Source: Actinoplanes siamensis (lineage in GTDB: Bacteria; Actinomycetota; Actinomycetes; Mycobacteriales; Micromonosporaceae). Taken from it: DNA of 43,036 nucleotides. Below, one piece after another: positions 34,693 through 42,735 of this stretch. The notes under the pieces were generated by a model. It did not search any database. It was not told where the DNA came from and saw only the letters and a program-made list of their open reading frames with translations. How positions within the stretch are numbered: the stretch's first letter is position 1; the number at the start of each line of letters is the position of its first letter. Made by a program: the position numbers and the translations under genes. Location: NCBI RefSeq assembly GCF_016862395.1, contig NZ_BOMW01000075.1:1-43036 (forward strand), written 5' to 3'.

Positions 34693-35466
34693 ATGCGCAC
34701 GCTGGGAACCCGTCGCGCCGCCCTGCTCACGGGTGTCGCCACGGCCGCGGTCGTCGCGCTGGCCGGTTGCTCGGCCGGTCAGGTCGCCGAGACCGCCATC
34801 CTGGACACGCCGATCGCCGGTGTGAACGCGGATTCCGCCCACGGCAGCGTGTTCGTGCGCAATGCCCAGGTGGCGTACAACGGCATCGAGGGCTACGCCC
34901 GCGGCGGAAACGCCCCGCTCGAACTGGGCCTCTTCAACCAGTCCGAGAAAGACGTCACGGTCACGATCAGCAGCACTCCGCTGGAGCGGCCGCAGGTCAC
35001 CTCCGCGGCGCAGGTGGGCTTCGTCACCCAGCCCGCCGCCGCCCAGGCCGGCGCTTCGGCGCAGCCGGGTGCGACCACGTCCGCGCAGGCCGGCGCTGGC
35101 GCGCTGCCGGGAACGTCCGCGCGGCCGGGGGCGTCCGCCCAGCCCGGAGCGTCGGCTCAGCCGGGAGCCTCCGCGCAGCCGGGAGCGTCCGCGCGACCGG
35201 GTGCCGGCGCGAGCGCTCCGGCCCAGACGGTCACCGCGGCCGAGATCAAGCTCAAGGCGCTCGGCTCCGCGCTGTTCAAGGCGGAAGACGCACGGCAGCT
35301 GCAGGTCGTCAACCTCGCCGACGACCTCAAGCCGGGCGAGTCGGTGAACCTGGTGTTCCACTTCAGCAACGGCGAGCCCGACCTGGTCCTCCAGGCGCCG
35401 GTCGCGGTCCCGCTGAGCCCGGCCCCCCGGGCTCCCGGCGTGCAGCACGAGAACACCGAGGAATGA
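34693..35466 (+). CDS. LpqE-like lipoprotein with PGASAQ repeats
   Basis: 257 residues. The lipoprotein signal ends in VVALAGCSAG (lipidated Cys). The domain that follows (VFVRNAQVAYNG, APLELGLFNQSEKDVTVTI) and the C-terminal part (ADDLKPGESVNLVFHFSNG) match the DUF461/copper-chaperone-like layout of mycobacterial LpqE. Between them is an Ala/Gly/Ser/Pro/Gln tract (about 112-178) with six PGASAQ-type repeats that I do not recall in LpqE, which is shorter. GGAGG lies six bases before the ATG. The position upstream of radA-disA matches M. tuberculosis. Confidence 0.85.
   Translation: MRTLGTRRAALLTGVATAAVVALAGCSAGQVAETAILDTPIAGVNADSAHGSVFVRNAQVAYNGIEGYARGGNAPLELGLFNQSEKDVTVTISSTPLERPQVTSAAQVGFVTQPAAAQAGASAQPGATTSAQAGAGALPGTSARPGASAQPGASAQPGASAQPGASARPGAGASAPAQTVTAAEIKLKALGSALFKAEDARQLQVVNLADDLKPGESVNLVFHFSNGEPDLVLQAPVAVPLSPAPRAPGVQHENTEE
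35107..35214 (+). repeat. Six 18-bp coding repeats in the lpqE-like gene
   Basis: In-frame 18-bp units from 35107 to 35214 encode PGTSAR, PGASAQ (three times), PGASAR and PGAGAS. Related but looser copies precede them from about 35040. Confidence 0.85.
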
Positions 35467-35468
35467 CG

Positions 35469-35491
35469 TTGTCGTACCCGGCGGCTAACTT
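35469..35491 (+). promoter_or_regulatory. radA promoter, RecA-independent DNA-damage type
   Basis: TTGTCGTAC (35469-35477), eight bases, then TAACTT (35486-35491). The mycobacterial RecA-NDp/PafBC promoter is TTGTCRGTG-N8-TANNNT; here the first six bases, the N8 gap and the -10 pattern agree and GTG is replaced by TAC. The GTG start of radA follows six bases after the -10, so the mRNA would be leaderless. The -35 side begins only three bases after the lpqE stop. Confidence 0.5.
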
Positions 35492-35497
35492 GGCCGG

Positions 35498-36919
35498 GTG
35501 ACGACCTCTCGGACAAGTTCCAAGGCGGCCCGGCCGGCCTACGTCTGCGACGCCTGCGGCCACCAGCCGCCGAAATGGCTGGGCCGGTGCCCGGAGTGCG
35601 GCGAGTGGGGCTCGATCATCGAGTCCACGGTGACCGTCGGGGTCTCCGGGCGGGTGGTCAGCTCACGCATGCCGGCCGAGCCGGCCCGGCCGATCTCGCA
35701 GATCAGCGCCGCAGCCGCGCGGGCCGTGCCGACCGGGGTCGGTGAGCTCGACCGGGTGCTCGGCGGCGGCCTGGTCCCCGGCGCGGTGGTGCTGCTCGCC
35801 GGCGAGCCCGGGGTCGGCAAGTCGACGCTGCTGCTCGACGTCGCCCAGCAGTGGGCTGCCGGCGCCGGCACGCCCTCGCTGGTGGTCAGCGGTGAGGAGT
35901 CGGTCAGCCAGGTCCGCCTGCGGGCCGAGCGGCTCGGCGCGTTGCACGAGCGCCTTTTCCTGGCCGCGGAGAACGACCTGGGGACGGTCATCGGCCACCT
36001 CGACGCGGTCAAGCCCGGCCTGCTGGTGCTCGACTCGGTGCAGACCGTCTCGGCGCCCGGCACCGAGGGCGTCCCCGGCGGCGTCACCCAGGTCCGCGCC
36101 GTCACCGCCGCGCTGGTCTCGATCGCCAAGGAGCGCGGCATCGCCACCGTCCTGGTCGGTCACGTCACCAAGGACGGTCAGGTGGCCGGCCCCCGCGTGC
36201 TGGAGCACCTGGTCGACGTGGTGCTGCACTTCGAGGGCGACAAGCACTCCTCGCTGCGCCTGGTGCGCGGCGTGAAGAACCGGTTCGGCGCGGCCGACGA
36301 GGTCGGCTGCTTCGAGATGCACGAGGGCGGCATCACCAGCCTGCCCGACCCGTCCGGGCTGTTCCTCACCCGCTATCAGGAGCCGGTCCCGGGCACCTGC
36401 GTGACGGTCGCCATGGAGGGCCGGCGGGCACTGGTCACCGAGGTGCAGGCACTGATCGGGGCCGAGGTGCAGGGCTCGCCGCGGCGCACGGTGTCCGGCC
36501 TCGACAGCGCTCGGCTGGCGATGGTGCTGGCTGTGTTGGAGCGGCGCACCAAGCAGCTCAAGCTCTACAACCGGGAGGTCTTCGCGGCCACCGTCGGCGG
36601 CATCCGCCTGGTCGAGCCCTCCGCGGACCTGGCGATGGCGCTGGCCGTCGCGTCCGGCGGGCTGGATCTGGCGATGGCGCCGACCCTGGTGGCGATCGGC
36701 GAGGTCGGGCTGACCGGTGAGATCCGTCGGGTCAGCGCGATCGGCAGGCGGCTGGCCGAGGCGGCGCGGCTCGGCTTCCGGGTGGCCCTGGTGCCGCCGG
36801 GGTCGACGAACAGCGGCGAGGGGGTGGCGCCCAAGGGCATGGAGGTGATCGAGGTCGGCGACCTGCGGTCGGCGTTGCAGAGCGCGGCCCGCGCCTCGGC
36901 CGAACGCGGCTCAAGGTAA
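35498..36919 (+). CDS. radA: DNA repair protein RadA
   Basis: A 473-residue RecA-like branch-migration helicase. The zinc finger is C17-x2-C20 and C31-x2-C34; Walker A GEPGVGKST at about 103-111; Walker B LLVLDSVQT; the RadA signature KNRFG at about 259-263; and a C-terminal Lon-protease-like domain (AATVGGIRLVEPSADLAMALA). It processes recombination intermediates. It lies 31 bases behind the lpqE-like gene but appears to have its own damage-type leaderless promoter. disA follows after 83 bases. Confidence 0.97.
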   Translation: MTTSRTSSKAARPAYVCDACGHQPPKWLGRCPECGEWGSIIESTVTVGVSGRVVSSRMPAEPARPISQISAAAARAVPTGVGELDRVLGGGLVPGAVVLLAGEPGVGKSTLLLDVAQQWAAGAGTPSLVVSGEESVSQVRLRAERLGALHERLFLAAENDLGTVIGHLDAVKPGLLVLDSVQTVSAPGTEGVPGGVTQVRAVTAALVSIAKERGIATVLVGHVTKDGQVAGPRVLEHLVDVVLHFEGDKHSSLRLVRGVKNRFGAADEVGCFEMHEGGITSLPDPSGLFLTRYQEPVPGTCVTVAMEGRRALVTEVQALIGAEVQGSPRRTVSGLDSARLAMVLAVLERRTKQLKLYNREVFAATVGGIRLVEPSADLAMALAVASGGLDLAMAPTLVAIGEVGLTGEIRRVSAIGRRLAEAARLGFRVALVPPGSTNSGEGVAPKGMEVIEVGDLRSALQSAARASAERGSR

Positions 36920-36990
36920 CCAAGAGTGACGAATCATCACGCTACGGAGCATTCATCGAACCATGCCTCGTTGCTCCGTGCGGCAGTTCG

Positions 36991-36996
36991 TAGACT
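36991..36996 (+). promoter_or_regulatory. Leaderless -10 element of disA
   Basis: TAGACT, six bases before the disA GTG. TTGCTCCGTG lies ten bases upstream of it; this recalls the damage-promoter motif but does not match its sequence or spacing. Confidence 0.5.
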
Positions 36997-37002
36997 GTAC
37001 CG

Positions 37003-38184
37003 GTGCCGCTCGACCGCGATGGTTCCAAGTCCGCCGCCAGTTCAACGCCGCGCCCCGGCGTCAACGGCGCGGGCCACCGCGCGGTGAGCCCGGCGACCGG
37101 CCCGGGTCTCACCGGTGGCGCCAGCGATCCGCTGCGCGCCAACCTCGCGCTGATGGCTCCCGGCACCGCCCTGCGCGACGGTCTGGAGCGCATTCTGCGC
37201 GGCCGCACCGGCGCGCTCATCGTGCTGGGCTACGACGCGGTCGTCGAGGCCATCTGCACCGGCGGTTTCCCGCTCGACGTGGAGTTCTCCGCGACCCGGC
37301 TGCGTGAGCTGTGCAAGATGGACGGCGCGGTGGTGCTCTCCAGCGACGGCACCCGCATCGTCCGGGCCGCCGTGCACCTGATGCCCGACCCGTCGATCCC
37401 GTCCGAGGAGTCCGGCACCCGGCACCGCACCGCCGAGCGGGTGGCCAAGCAGTCAGGCTTCCCGGTGATTTCCGTGAGCCAGTCCATGCGGATCATCGGG
37501 CTCTACGTGAACGGGCAGCGCCACGTCCTGGACGACTCGGCCGCCATCCTGTCCCGGGCCAACCAGGCGCTGGCCACCCTGGAGCGGTACAAGCTGCGGC
37601 TGGACGAGGTGTCCGGCACACTCTCCGCATTGGAGATCGAGGACCTGGTCACTGTCCGGGACGCGGTGGCGGTGGTGCAGCGGCTGGAGATGGTCCGCCG
37701 GATCGCCGACGAGATCTCCGGTTACGTGGTGGAGCTCGGCACCGACGGCCGGTTGCTCGCGCTGCAGCTGGACGAGTTGATGGCCGGCGTCGACTCGGAC
37801 CGCACCCTGGTCATCCGGGACTACCTGCCCTCCGGCCGCAAGGCCCGCACGCTGGACGAGGCGCTCGTCGAGCTGGACCTGCTCACCGCCACCGAGATGA
37901 TCGATCTGGTATCGGTCGCCAAGGCGATCGGTTATCAGGGCGCCTCCGATGCGCTGGACGCGGCGGTGTCGCCGCGCGGGTTCCGGCTGCTGGCCAAGGT
38001 GCCGCGGTTGCCGGGCCAGATCGTCGACCGGCTGGTGGGCCACTTCGGGAGCCTGCAGCGCCTGCTCGGCGCGACCGTGGAGGATCTGCAGGCGGTCGAG
38101 GGGGTGGGCGACGCCCGGGCGCGCGGCGTCCGCGAGGGCCTGTCCCGGCTGGCCGAGGCATCGATCCTGGAGCGGTACGTCTAG
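37003..38184 (+). CDS. disA: Diadenylate cyclase DisA, DNA integrity scanning protein
   Basis: A 393-residue octameric enzyme that makes cyclic di-AMP from ATP and scans DNA for branched structures. The DAC domain has DGA at 107-109 and RHRTAE at 140-145; a helical linker follows; the C-terminal RuvA-like helix-hairpin-helix domain (LGATVEDLQAVEGVGDARARGVREG) binds DNA. The first about 40 residues (Ser/Pro/Gly-rich) exceed the usual start, so an internal start is possible, but the -10 hexamer favours the GTG at 37003. RadA is a known inhibitor of DisA in mycobacteria, fitting their adjacency. Confidence 0.97.
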   Translation: MPLDRDGSKSAASSTPRPGVNGAGHRAVSPATGPGLTGGASDPLRANLALMAPGTALRDGLERILRGRTGALIVLGYDAVVEAICTGGFPLDVEFSATRLRELCKMDGAVVLSSDGTRIVRAAVHLMPDPSIPSEESGTRHRTAERVAKQSGFPVISVSQSMRIIGLYVNGQRHVLDDSAAILSRANQALATLERYKLRLDEVSGTLSALEIEDLVTVRDAVAVVQRLEMVRRIADEISGYVVELGTDGRLLALQLDELMAGVDSDRTLVIRDYLPSGRKARTLDEALVELDLLTATEMIDLVSVAKAIGYQGASDALDAAVSPRGFRLLAKVPRLPGQIVDRLVGHFGSLQRLLGATVEDLQAVEGVGDARARGVREGLSRLAEASILERYV

Positions 38185-38239
38185 AGCGAGCGCGTGTCGC
38201 CGATCCCGGAGCGGTACGTCCCGGGCGAGCGAGGTCGCC
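38163..38239. repeat. 39-bp duplication of the disA 3' end
   Basis: 38163-38201, which includes the last codons and stop of disA, is followed at once by a diverged copy (38202-38239) sharing GGAGCGGTACGTC and GCGAGCG. The second copy is non-coding. Confidence 0.8.
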
Positions 38240-38277
38240 GGTCCGGCAACGGCGGTGACTCCGGGGTCCGCCCCGCC

Positions 38278-38787
38278 TCAGAGGGCGCGCATGATGTCGT
38301 TCGCGTGATCGGCGATCGCCGCCCCGGTCACGGTAGCGGTGAGCGGCAGGATCTCCAGGCACCGCCGGATCGCCGGGGCCATCACCGGGTTGGGCACCCG
38401 CAGCGACACCGTGCAGTGCGGCACCCACAGCCCCGGCCGGTAGTGCTCCCAGACCTCCACGCCGCCCGCTGACAGCCGTTCGTGGATCACCCGATGGTGG
38501 TCCATCAACTCGGGCGTCATCGTCACACCGAGCCAGAGGACGCGCCCGACGAACTGGCCGGCGAAGTCCATCCGCAGGGTCAGGCCGCGCCCGACGACGA
38601 GACCGTCCAGGGCGGCCGCGGCGGCGTGCGGATCGATCGTCCGCGCCGCCGCGAGCGAGACGTGCGGCCGGTGCTTCTGGTGCAGCGAGCCGAGGGTGGG
38701 GATGCCCTCCGACTCGAGGGCACGCCACAGTGTCCGGACCCGCCGCGTGGCATCGACGTCCAGGTACAGCTCGAGGGCGGCGACCAA
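38278..38787 (-). CDS. 2'-5' RNA ligase / 2H phosphoesterase-like protein
   Basis: About 169 residues. The two HxT/S-hydrophobic motifs of the 2H superfamily are HVSL (HRPHVSLAAA, about 45) and HCTV (WVPHCTVSLRV, about 125), placed symmetrically in the two lobes. These proteins open or form 2',5'-type or cyclic phosphates in RNA or nucleotides; the substrate is unknown. The start is uncertain: a TTG at 38787 immediately follows the stop of the upstream gene, so translation is probably coupled. Confidence 0.82.
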   Translation of the reverse strand: MVAALELYLDVDATRRVRTLWRALESEGIPTLGSLHQKHRPHVSLAAARTIDPHAAAAALDGLVVGRGLTLRMDFAGQFVGRVLWLGVTMTPELMDHHRVIHERLSAGGVEVWEHYRPGLWVPHCTVSLRVPNPVMAPAIRRCLEILPLTATVTGAAIADHANDIMRAL

Positions 38788-38789
38788 CC

Positions 38790-39548
38790 TCAGGAGATGG
38801 TCACGGTGACCGGGTTGCTGAGGATGGTGTCCAGCCGGCCGCGCAGCTCGTACTTTCCGGCCTGCAGAGCCGGCCCGGACGCCGCGCCGCCGCTGCACGC
38901 GGTGGACTGGCGGCCGTTCCAGGTGATGTTGTACTCCCGCTGGTCGCCGGGCTTGAACGTCTGCACGTCGCTGCCCTTGGTGGTGCTGCACTTGTCGGAC
39001 GACCAGTACTTCTGGGCCCCCTGATCCAGGTACAGCTCCTGCGGATCCGCGCCGACGTCCCGCGTACACGTACGGGATCCGATGTTCTTGATCCGCAAAG
39101 TGATCGCCAGGGCGCCGCCGCGCTTGACAGTGGTGGCGGACGGCACCGGCGTCACCGAGATCTCGTTGTCCGCGCAGGCGTTGCCACCCTGCCCGCCGAC
39201 GTTGGTGTTGGTCCCGTTGGCGGTGGCCGGGTTGTTGTTCGGCAACAGGCCGCTGTCACCGTCCGGCTGCTGCGACTGCACCGGGTCCGGGTAGACCTGG
39301 CCGCCGGGTGGTGCCGCGTCGAGCAGGTCGTCGTCGGGCGCTGCCGAACCGCTGGGCGCCGCGGCGCTGGTAGAGCCCGGAGCCGGCGTCGGGTACTGCG
39401 TCGAGGCGCTCTTGGTGCTCGGTTTGCTGTCGTCCTCGTGCGAGCACGCGACGAACAGAGCGATGATGCCCAGCAGCAGGGCGCCGAGCACGACCGCGCG
39501 TCGCCGCCAGTAGACCGCGGGTGGGAGGGAACCAACCGTCGTACGCAT
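38790..39548 (-). CDS. Membrane-anchored protein, Rv3587c position
   Basis: 252 residues. One hydrophobic helix (AVVLGALLLGIIALFVACS, about 17-36) ends with a Cys that could be lipidated; then a Pro/Ser/Ala/Asn-rich linker (about 40-120) and a beta-rich C-terminal domain (about 125-252, ISVTPVPSATTVKRGGALAITLRI, TFKPGDQREYNITWNGRQST, GKYELRGRL) resembling an Ig-like fold, with cysteines likely paired. In M. tuberculosis a membrane protein (Rv3587c) occupies the same place after disA. TACGGT lies ten bases before the ATG. Confidence 0.78.
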   Translation of the reverse strand: MRTTVGSLPPAVYWRRRAVVLGALLLGIIALFVACSHEDDSKPSTKSASTQYPTPAPGSTSAAAPSGSAAPDDDLLDAAPPGGQVYPDPVQSQQPDGDSGLLPNNNPATANGTNTNVGGQGGNACADNEISVTPVPSATTVKRGGALAITLRIKNIGSRTCTRDVGADPQELYLDQGAQKYWSSDKCSTTKGSDVQTFKPGDQREYNITWNGRQSTACSGGAASGPALQAGKYELRGRLDTILSNPVTVTIS

Positions 39549-39630
39549 GATGTGGCCAACCGTAAACCGGACACCCGCGGCCATCGCACGCGACGCGCCG
39601 GAGACGCGACACCAACTCACGGATCGTTCG

Positions 39631-40125
39631 TTAGAGATAGACCTTGCGCGGAAAGATCGCGTGCGCACCGGCCACCCGATCGAGGAACAACTTTCCCGCG
39701 CAGTGATCGATCTCATGCTGCAGGGCGCGCGCCTCGAACGCGTCGGTTTCGAGCGTGACCGGCTCCCCGGTGCCCGGCCGCAGGCCTTCGACCACGATCC
39801 GGGCGGCCCGCTTCACGTCGCCGGTCAGGTCCGGCACCGACATGCAGCCCTCCCGCCCCGGCCGCCACCGGCTGGCCTCGACGATCCGGGCGTTGCAGAG
39901 CACGAAGGCGCCGTGCGTGGTGATCGCCTTGGGATGCCCGGTCACGTCCACACAGAACACCTGCGCGGAAACTCCGATCTGCGGCGCGGCCAGCCCGACG
40001 CAGCCCGGCGAGGCCCACATGGTCTCGATCAGCTCCTCGGCGAGCCGGACCACCGCCGGATCGGTCGGGTCCACCTCCTCGGCCGGGGTGCTCAGCACGG
40101 CCGAGGGGGCGGTGACCAGCTTCAC
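39631..40125 (-). CDS. def: Peptide deformylase
   Basis: A 164-residue Fe(II)/Zn hydrolase that removes the formyl group from nascent proteins. Motif 1 is GCVGLAAPQIG (usually GxGLAAPQ), motif 2 EGCMSVP with the metal Cys, motif 3 QHEIDHCAG with the two metal His and catalytic Glu. The GTG start overlaps the stop of the ACT-domain gene by GTGA, so the two are coupled. Confidence 0.96.
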   Translation of the reverse strand: MKLVTAPSAVLSTPAEEVDPTDPAVVRLAEELIETMWASPGCVGLAAPQIGVSAQVFCVDVTGHPKAITTHGAFVLCNARIVEASRWRPGREGCMSVPDLTGDVKRAARIVVEGLRPGTGEPVTLETDAFEARALQHEIDHCAGKLFLDRVAGAHAIFPRKVYL

Positions 40126-40625
40126 AGCAGTTCCGATTCGGCGTGCCGCAGGGTGACCTCGACGCCCAGCTCGGCGGCGGCCACCGCGAGCTGCTCGGCC
40201 AGCTCCCCTTCCCGCCCCGGGGGCAGGTCCACCTCGGCGACGAGCAGGTAGAGCGGCCCGGTGAGCCGGGTGGTGAGGTCGGTGATGTTGCCGCCGGCGG
40301 CCGCCACCACCCGGGTCACCGCGGCGACGATCCCGAGCCGGTCGGCGCCGTGCACGCTCACCAGGTACGGCTCGCCGGTCTCCCGGTCCGGGCAGGCCTC
40401 GACCTCGCGCACCGTGGTGAGCAGCTCCGCGCCGAGCCTGACCAGCGCCCGCTCCGCGTCCGCGGCCGGCGGGCCCGTGCAGATCAGGGTCATCGTGAAG
40501 TGCCCGCGCAGCCGGGTCATCGTCGAGTCGGTCAGATTCGCGCCGACGGCGGCGAGCGCCTCGGCCACGTCGGCGACGATGCCGGTGCGGTCCGGGCCGA
40601 TGACGGTGATGGCGAGCTCAGGCAC
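40122..40625 (-). CDS. Tandem ACT-domain protein, GcvR-like
   Basis: 167 residues containing two ACT modules: LAITVIGPDRTGIVADVAEALAAVGA (about 3-30) and LVSVHGADRLGIVAAVTRVVAAAGG (about 88-113). There is no DNA-binding domain. The order resembles the E. coli glycine-cleavage regulator GcvR, which acts through protein contact after sensing glycine; the target here is unknown. The GTG at 40625 follows TACTGT at six bases (leaderless) and is overlapped at its 3' end by def. Confidence 0.88.
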   Translation of the reverse strand: MPELAITVIGPDRTGIVADVAEALAAVGANLTDSTMTRLRGHFTMTLICTGPPAADAERALVRLGAELLTTVREVEACPDRETGEPYLVSVHGADRLGIVAAVTRVVAAAGGNITDLTTRLTGPLYLLVAEVDLPPGREGELAEQLAVAAAELGVEVTLRHAESELL

Positions 40626-40628
40626 CCG

Positions 40629-40639
40629 CTTACAGTAAG
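40629..40639. promoter_or_regulatory. Palindromic bidirectional -10: ACT gene and mutY
   Basis: CTTACAGTAAG is an inverted repeat with a single central base. Read on the plus strand it gives TACAGT (40631-40636), ten bases before the mutY ATG; read on the minus strand TACTGT (40632-40637), six bases before the ACT-gene GTG. The two start codons are only 21 bases apart. Confidence 0.55.
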
Positions 40640-40646
40640 TCCTGTT

Positions 40647-41543
40647 ATGACTCTCGCCGACGAAGCCATCACCTGGTACGACCTCCACGCCCGCGATCTG
40701 CCGTGGCGGCAGCCGGAAACCACTCCTTGGGGTGTCCTGGTCAGCGAGGTGATGCTGCAGCAGACCCCGGTGGTCCGGGTGGAGCCGGCCTGGCGCTCCT
40801 GGATGACCCGCTGGCCCACGCCGGCCGCGCTCGCCGCCGACCCGCAGTCCGAGGCGGTCCGGATGTGGGGGCGGCTCGGCTACCCGCGGCGGGCGATGCG
40901 GCTGCACGCCTGCGCGCTGGCGATCGTGGAACGGCACGGCGGCCGGGTGCCGGACGACCTCGACCAGCTGCTCGCGCTGCCCGGGGTGGGGACGTACACC
41001 GGGCGGGCGGTCGCCACGTTCGCGTACGGCCAGCGGCACCCGGTCGTGGACACCAACGTCCGCCGGGTGGTCTCCCGGGTCGTCGAGGGCAAGCCCGACG
41101 CCGGTCCGGCCACCACGGCCGCCGACCTGGTCGCCATGGAGGAGCTGCTGCCCGAGGAGCCGCCTTGCGCGGCCCGGGCCAGCATCGCGTTCATGGAGCT
41201 CGGCGCGATCGTCTGCACGGCCCGCTCGCCGAAGTGCGCGGAATGCCCGTTCCGCGACGTCTGTGCCTGGCGGCTCTCCGGCGAGCCGCTGCCGGAGGGC
41301 CCGAGCCGCAAGCCGCAGCGCTACGCGGGCACCGACCGGCAGGTCCGCGGCCTGCTGTTGGAGGTGCTCCGGCACGCCACCGGCCCGGTGCCCCGCCAGC
41401 GCCTGGACGTGGTCTGGAGCGACGAGGTGCAGCGTGCCCGCGCCCTGTCCGGCCTGGTCGAGGACGGCCTGGTGGAGGCGTTCGGCGCGGAGGAGTTCAT
41501 CCTGGCCGGAGACGCTCCGAAGGGCGAGGTGCAAACGCTGTAG
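40647..41543 (+). CDS. mutY: A/G-specific adenine glycosylase MutY
   Basis: A 298-residue base-excision enzyme that removes A opposite 8-oxoG. Catalytic Glu34 lies in SEVMLQQTP; the helix-hairpin-helix is LPGVGTYTGRAVA; catalytic Asp135 is in VVDTNVRR; the [4Fe-4S] cysteines are C190, C197, C200 and C206 with the canonical 6-2-5 spacing. The C-terminal NUDIX-like 8-oxoG-recognition domain of E. coli MutY is replaced by a short winged-helix-like tail (QVRGLLLEVLRHATGPVPRQ), as is common in actinobacteria. Confidence 0.96.
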   Translation: MTLADEAITWYDLHARDLPWRQPETTPWGVLVSEVMLQQTPVVRVEPAWRSWMTRWPTPAALAADPQSEAVRMWGRLGYPRRAMRLHACALAIVERHGGRVPDDLDQLLALPGVGTYTGRAVATFAYGQRHPVVDTNVRRVVSRVVEGKPDAGPATTAADLVAMEELLPEEPPCAARASIAFMELGAIVCTARSPKCAECPFRDVCAWRLSGEPLPEGPSRKPQRYAGTDRQVRGLLLEVLRHATGPVPRQRLDVVWSDEVQRARALSGLVEDGLVEAFGAEEFILAGDAPKGEVQTL

Positions 41544-41585
41544 GGGTACCGGCATCGCCGGCGCGGGCCGACGTCCGCGATGACG

Positions 41586-42185
41586 TCACCCCGCGCCGGG
41601 CGGCGTGGCGCCGAGACGAGCCCCGATCGCCTCGGGCAGTGGATACACCCGCTCGTCCGGCAGCAGCCCCGCCGCCCCGGCCTCGTCCCCCGCGTCGAGC
41701 CGCCCGCGGATCTCCCGCACCATCTCGGTCACGTCCTCGATCCTGGTGATCCACTCGTCGGCGTACCGCGGAACCGCCGCACCCCCGATCCCCACCTGCA
41801 GCGACCGATACGGCAGCTCCCGCAGCCGCAGGTCGCGTTCCGGGTCCCACTGCACCCGCGTCGGCGCCGCCCGCAGCTCCCGCTGCCAGGCCGCCTGGTC
41901 CACGTGCACGCCGCGCACGTAGTGGCTGAGAGCCGCCCGCTCCAGCGCCCACTCGAAACCGGCCCGGGTGATCGACACCGCGAGCACCCGCTCCTGGCCC
42001 TGCTTGGTGGCCCAGCCGCAGCGGTACATCATCCACAGGAACGACGGCTTGATCCAGGTCATCCGGTCCCGTTTGAACGGTTCCACGAACCGGCCGGCCC
42101 GCACCGCGGGCTCCGCGATGGCCGGCGAGTAGGCCTGGTAGACGGTGATCGTGTGCTGGTCGAAGCGAGCCCGGATCTGACGCAT
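41586..42185 (-). CDS. DUF4291 family protein
   Basis: 199 residues. IRARFDQHTITVYQAYSPAI at the N-terminus, KRDRMTWIKPSFLWMMYRCGW and the WDPERDLRL-YRSLQVGIGG block are diagnostic for DUF4291, a family with no established function to my knowledge. No signal or membrane segment, so cytoplasmic. It converges on mutY with a 42-base gap and is followed upstream by a small membrane protein gene. Confidence 0.88.
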   Translation of the reverse strand: MRQIRARFDQHTITVYQAYSPAIAEPAVRAGRFVEPFKRDRMTWIKPSFLWMMYRCGWATKQGQERVLAVSITRAGFEWALERAALSHYVRGVHVDQAAWQRELRAAPTRVQWDPERDLRLRELPYRSLQVGIGGAAVPRYADEWITRIEDVTEMVREIRGRLDAGDEAGAAGLLPDERVYPLPEAIGARLGATPPGAG

Positions 42186-42203
42186 ACCGGAAATGATCGC
42201 CGG

Positions 42204-42728
42204 TCAGATGTGGTGCAGCCAGGCAATAAAGAAGACCACCTCGGCGGCCGCGGCGACCATCACCACCGGCAGCACCCAGGCGCCGCCCGGCTCGCCCGCC
42301 AGCCGGGCCGTCCAGCGCCGGTGCAGCGCCGCGATCCCCACCAGCGCGGCCAGCCCGGCCGCCGCGAGCGGGACGCCCACCAGGAAGTGCACGAGCCAGG
42401 CGCCGCCCCGGGTCGGCCCGCCCCAGGACGTGTCGTACGGCCCCGGGTCGACCCACCCGTAGCAGATGCCGCGCGCCACGAAGGCCGCCTGGAAGCCCAG
42501 CGGGATCACCGCCAGGATGCCGAGGACCAGGCCCAGGAGGGCGTTGCCGGCCGCGGGGAGGAACCGGCCGGGCAGCGCCGGGGGCCGCCCGATCCGGCTC
42601 TGCCAGCCGGTCGCCAGGTGCGCCGCGGCGGCCGGCCGCCCGGCCACGATCAGTCCCAGGCTCGCGGCGCTGACCAGCCCGAGCCCGGAGGAGTAGAGAA
42701 CGGCCTGTCCGATGCGATTCACGTTCAT
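42204..42728 (-). CDS. Small integral membrane protein of unknown function
   Basis: 174 residues with four to five hydrophobic helices (YSSGLGLVSAASLGLIVAG, LLGLVLGILAVIPLGFQAAFV, FLVGVPLAAAGLAALVGIAAL, VLPVVMVAAAAEVVFFIAWL). Family not recognised. The ATG at 42728 follows TAGCTT at seven bases; an in-frame start seven codons upstream is less likely. DUF4291 follows after 18 bases, so the two may be co-transcribed. Confidence 0.72.
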   Translation of the reverse strand: MNVNRIGQAVLYSSGLGLVSAASLGLIVAGRPAAAAHLATGWQSRIGRPPALPGRFLPAAGNALLGLVLGILAVIPLGFQAAFVARGICYGWVDPGPYDTSWGGPTRGGAWLVHFLVGVPLAAAGLAALVGIAALHRRWTARLAGEPGGAWVLPVVMVAAAAEVVFFIAWLHHI

Positions 42729-42735
42729 GCATCGC

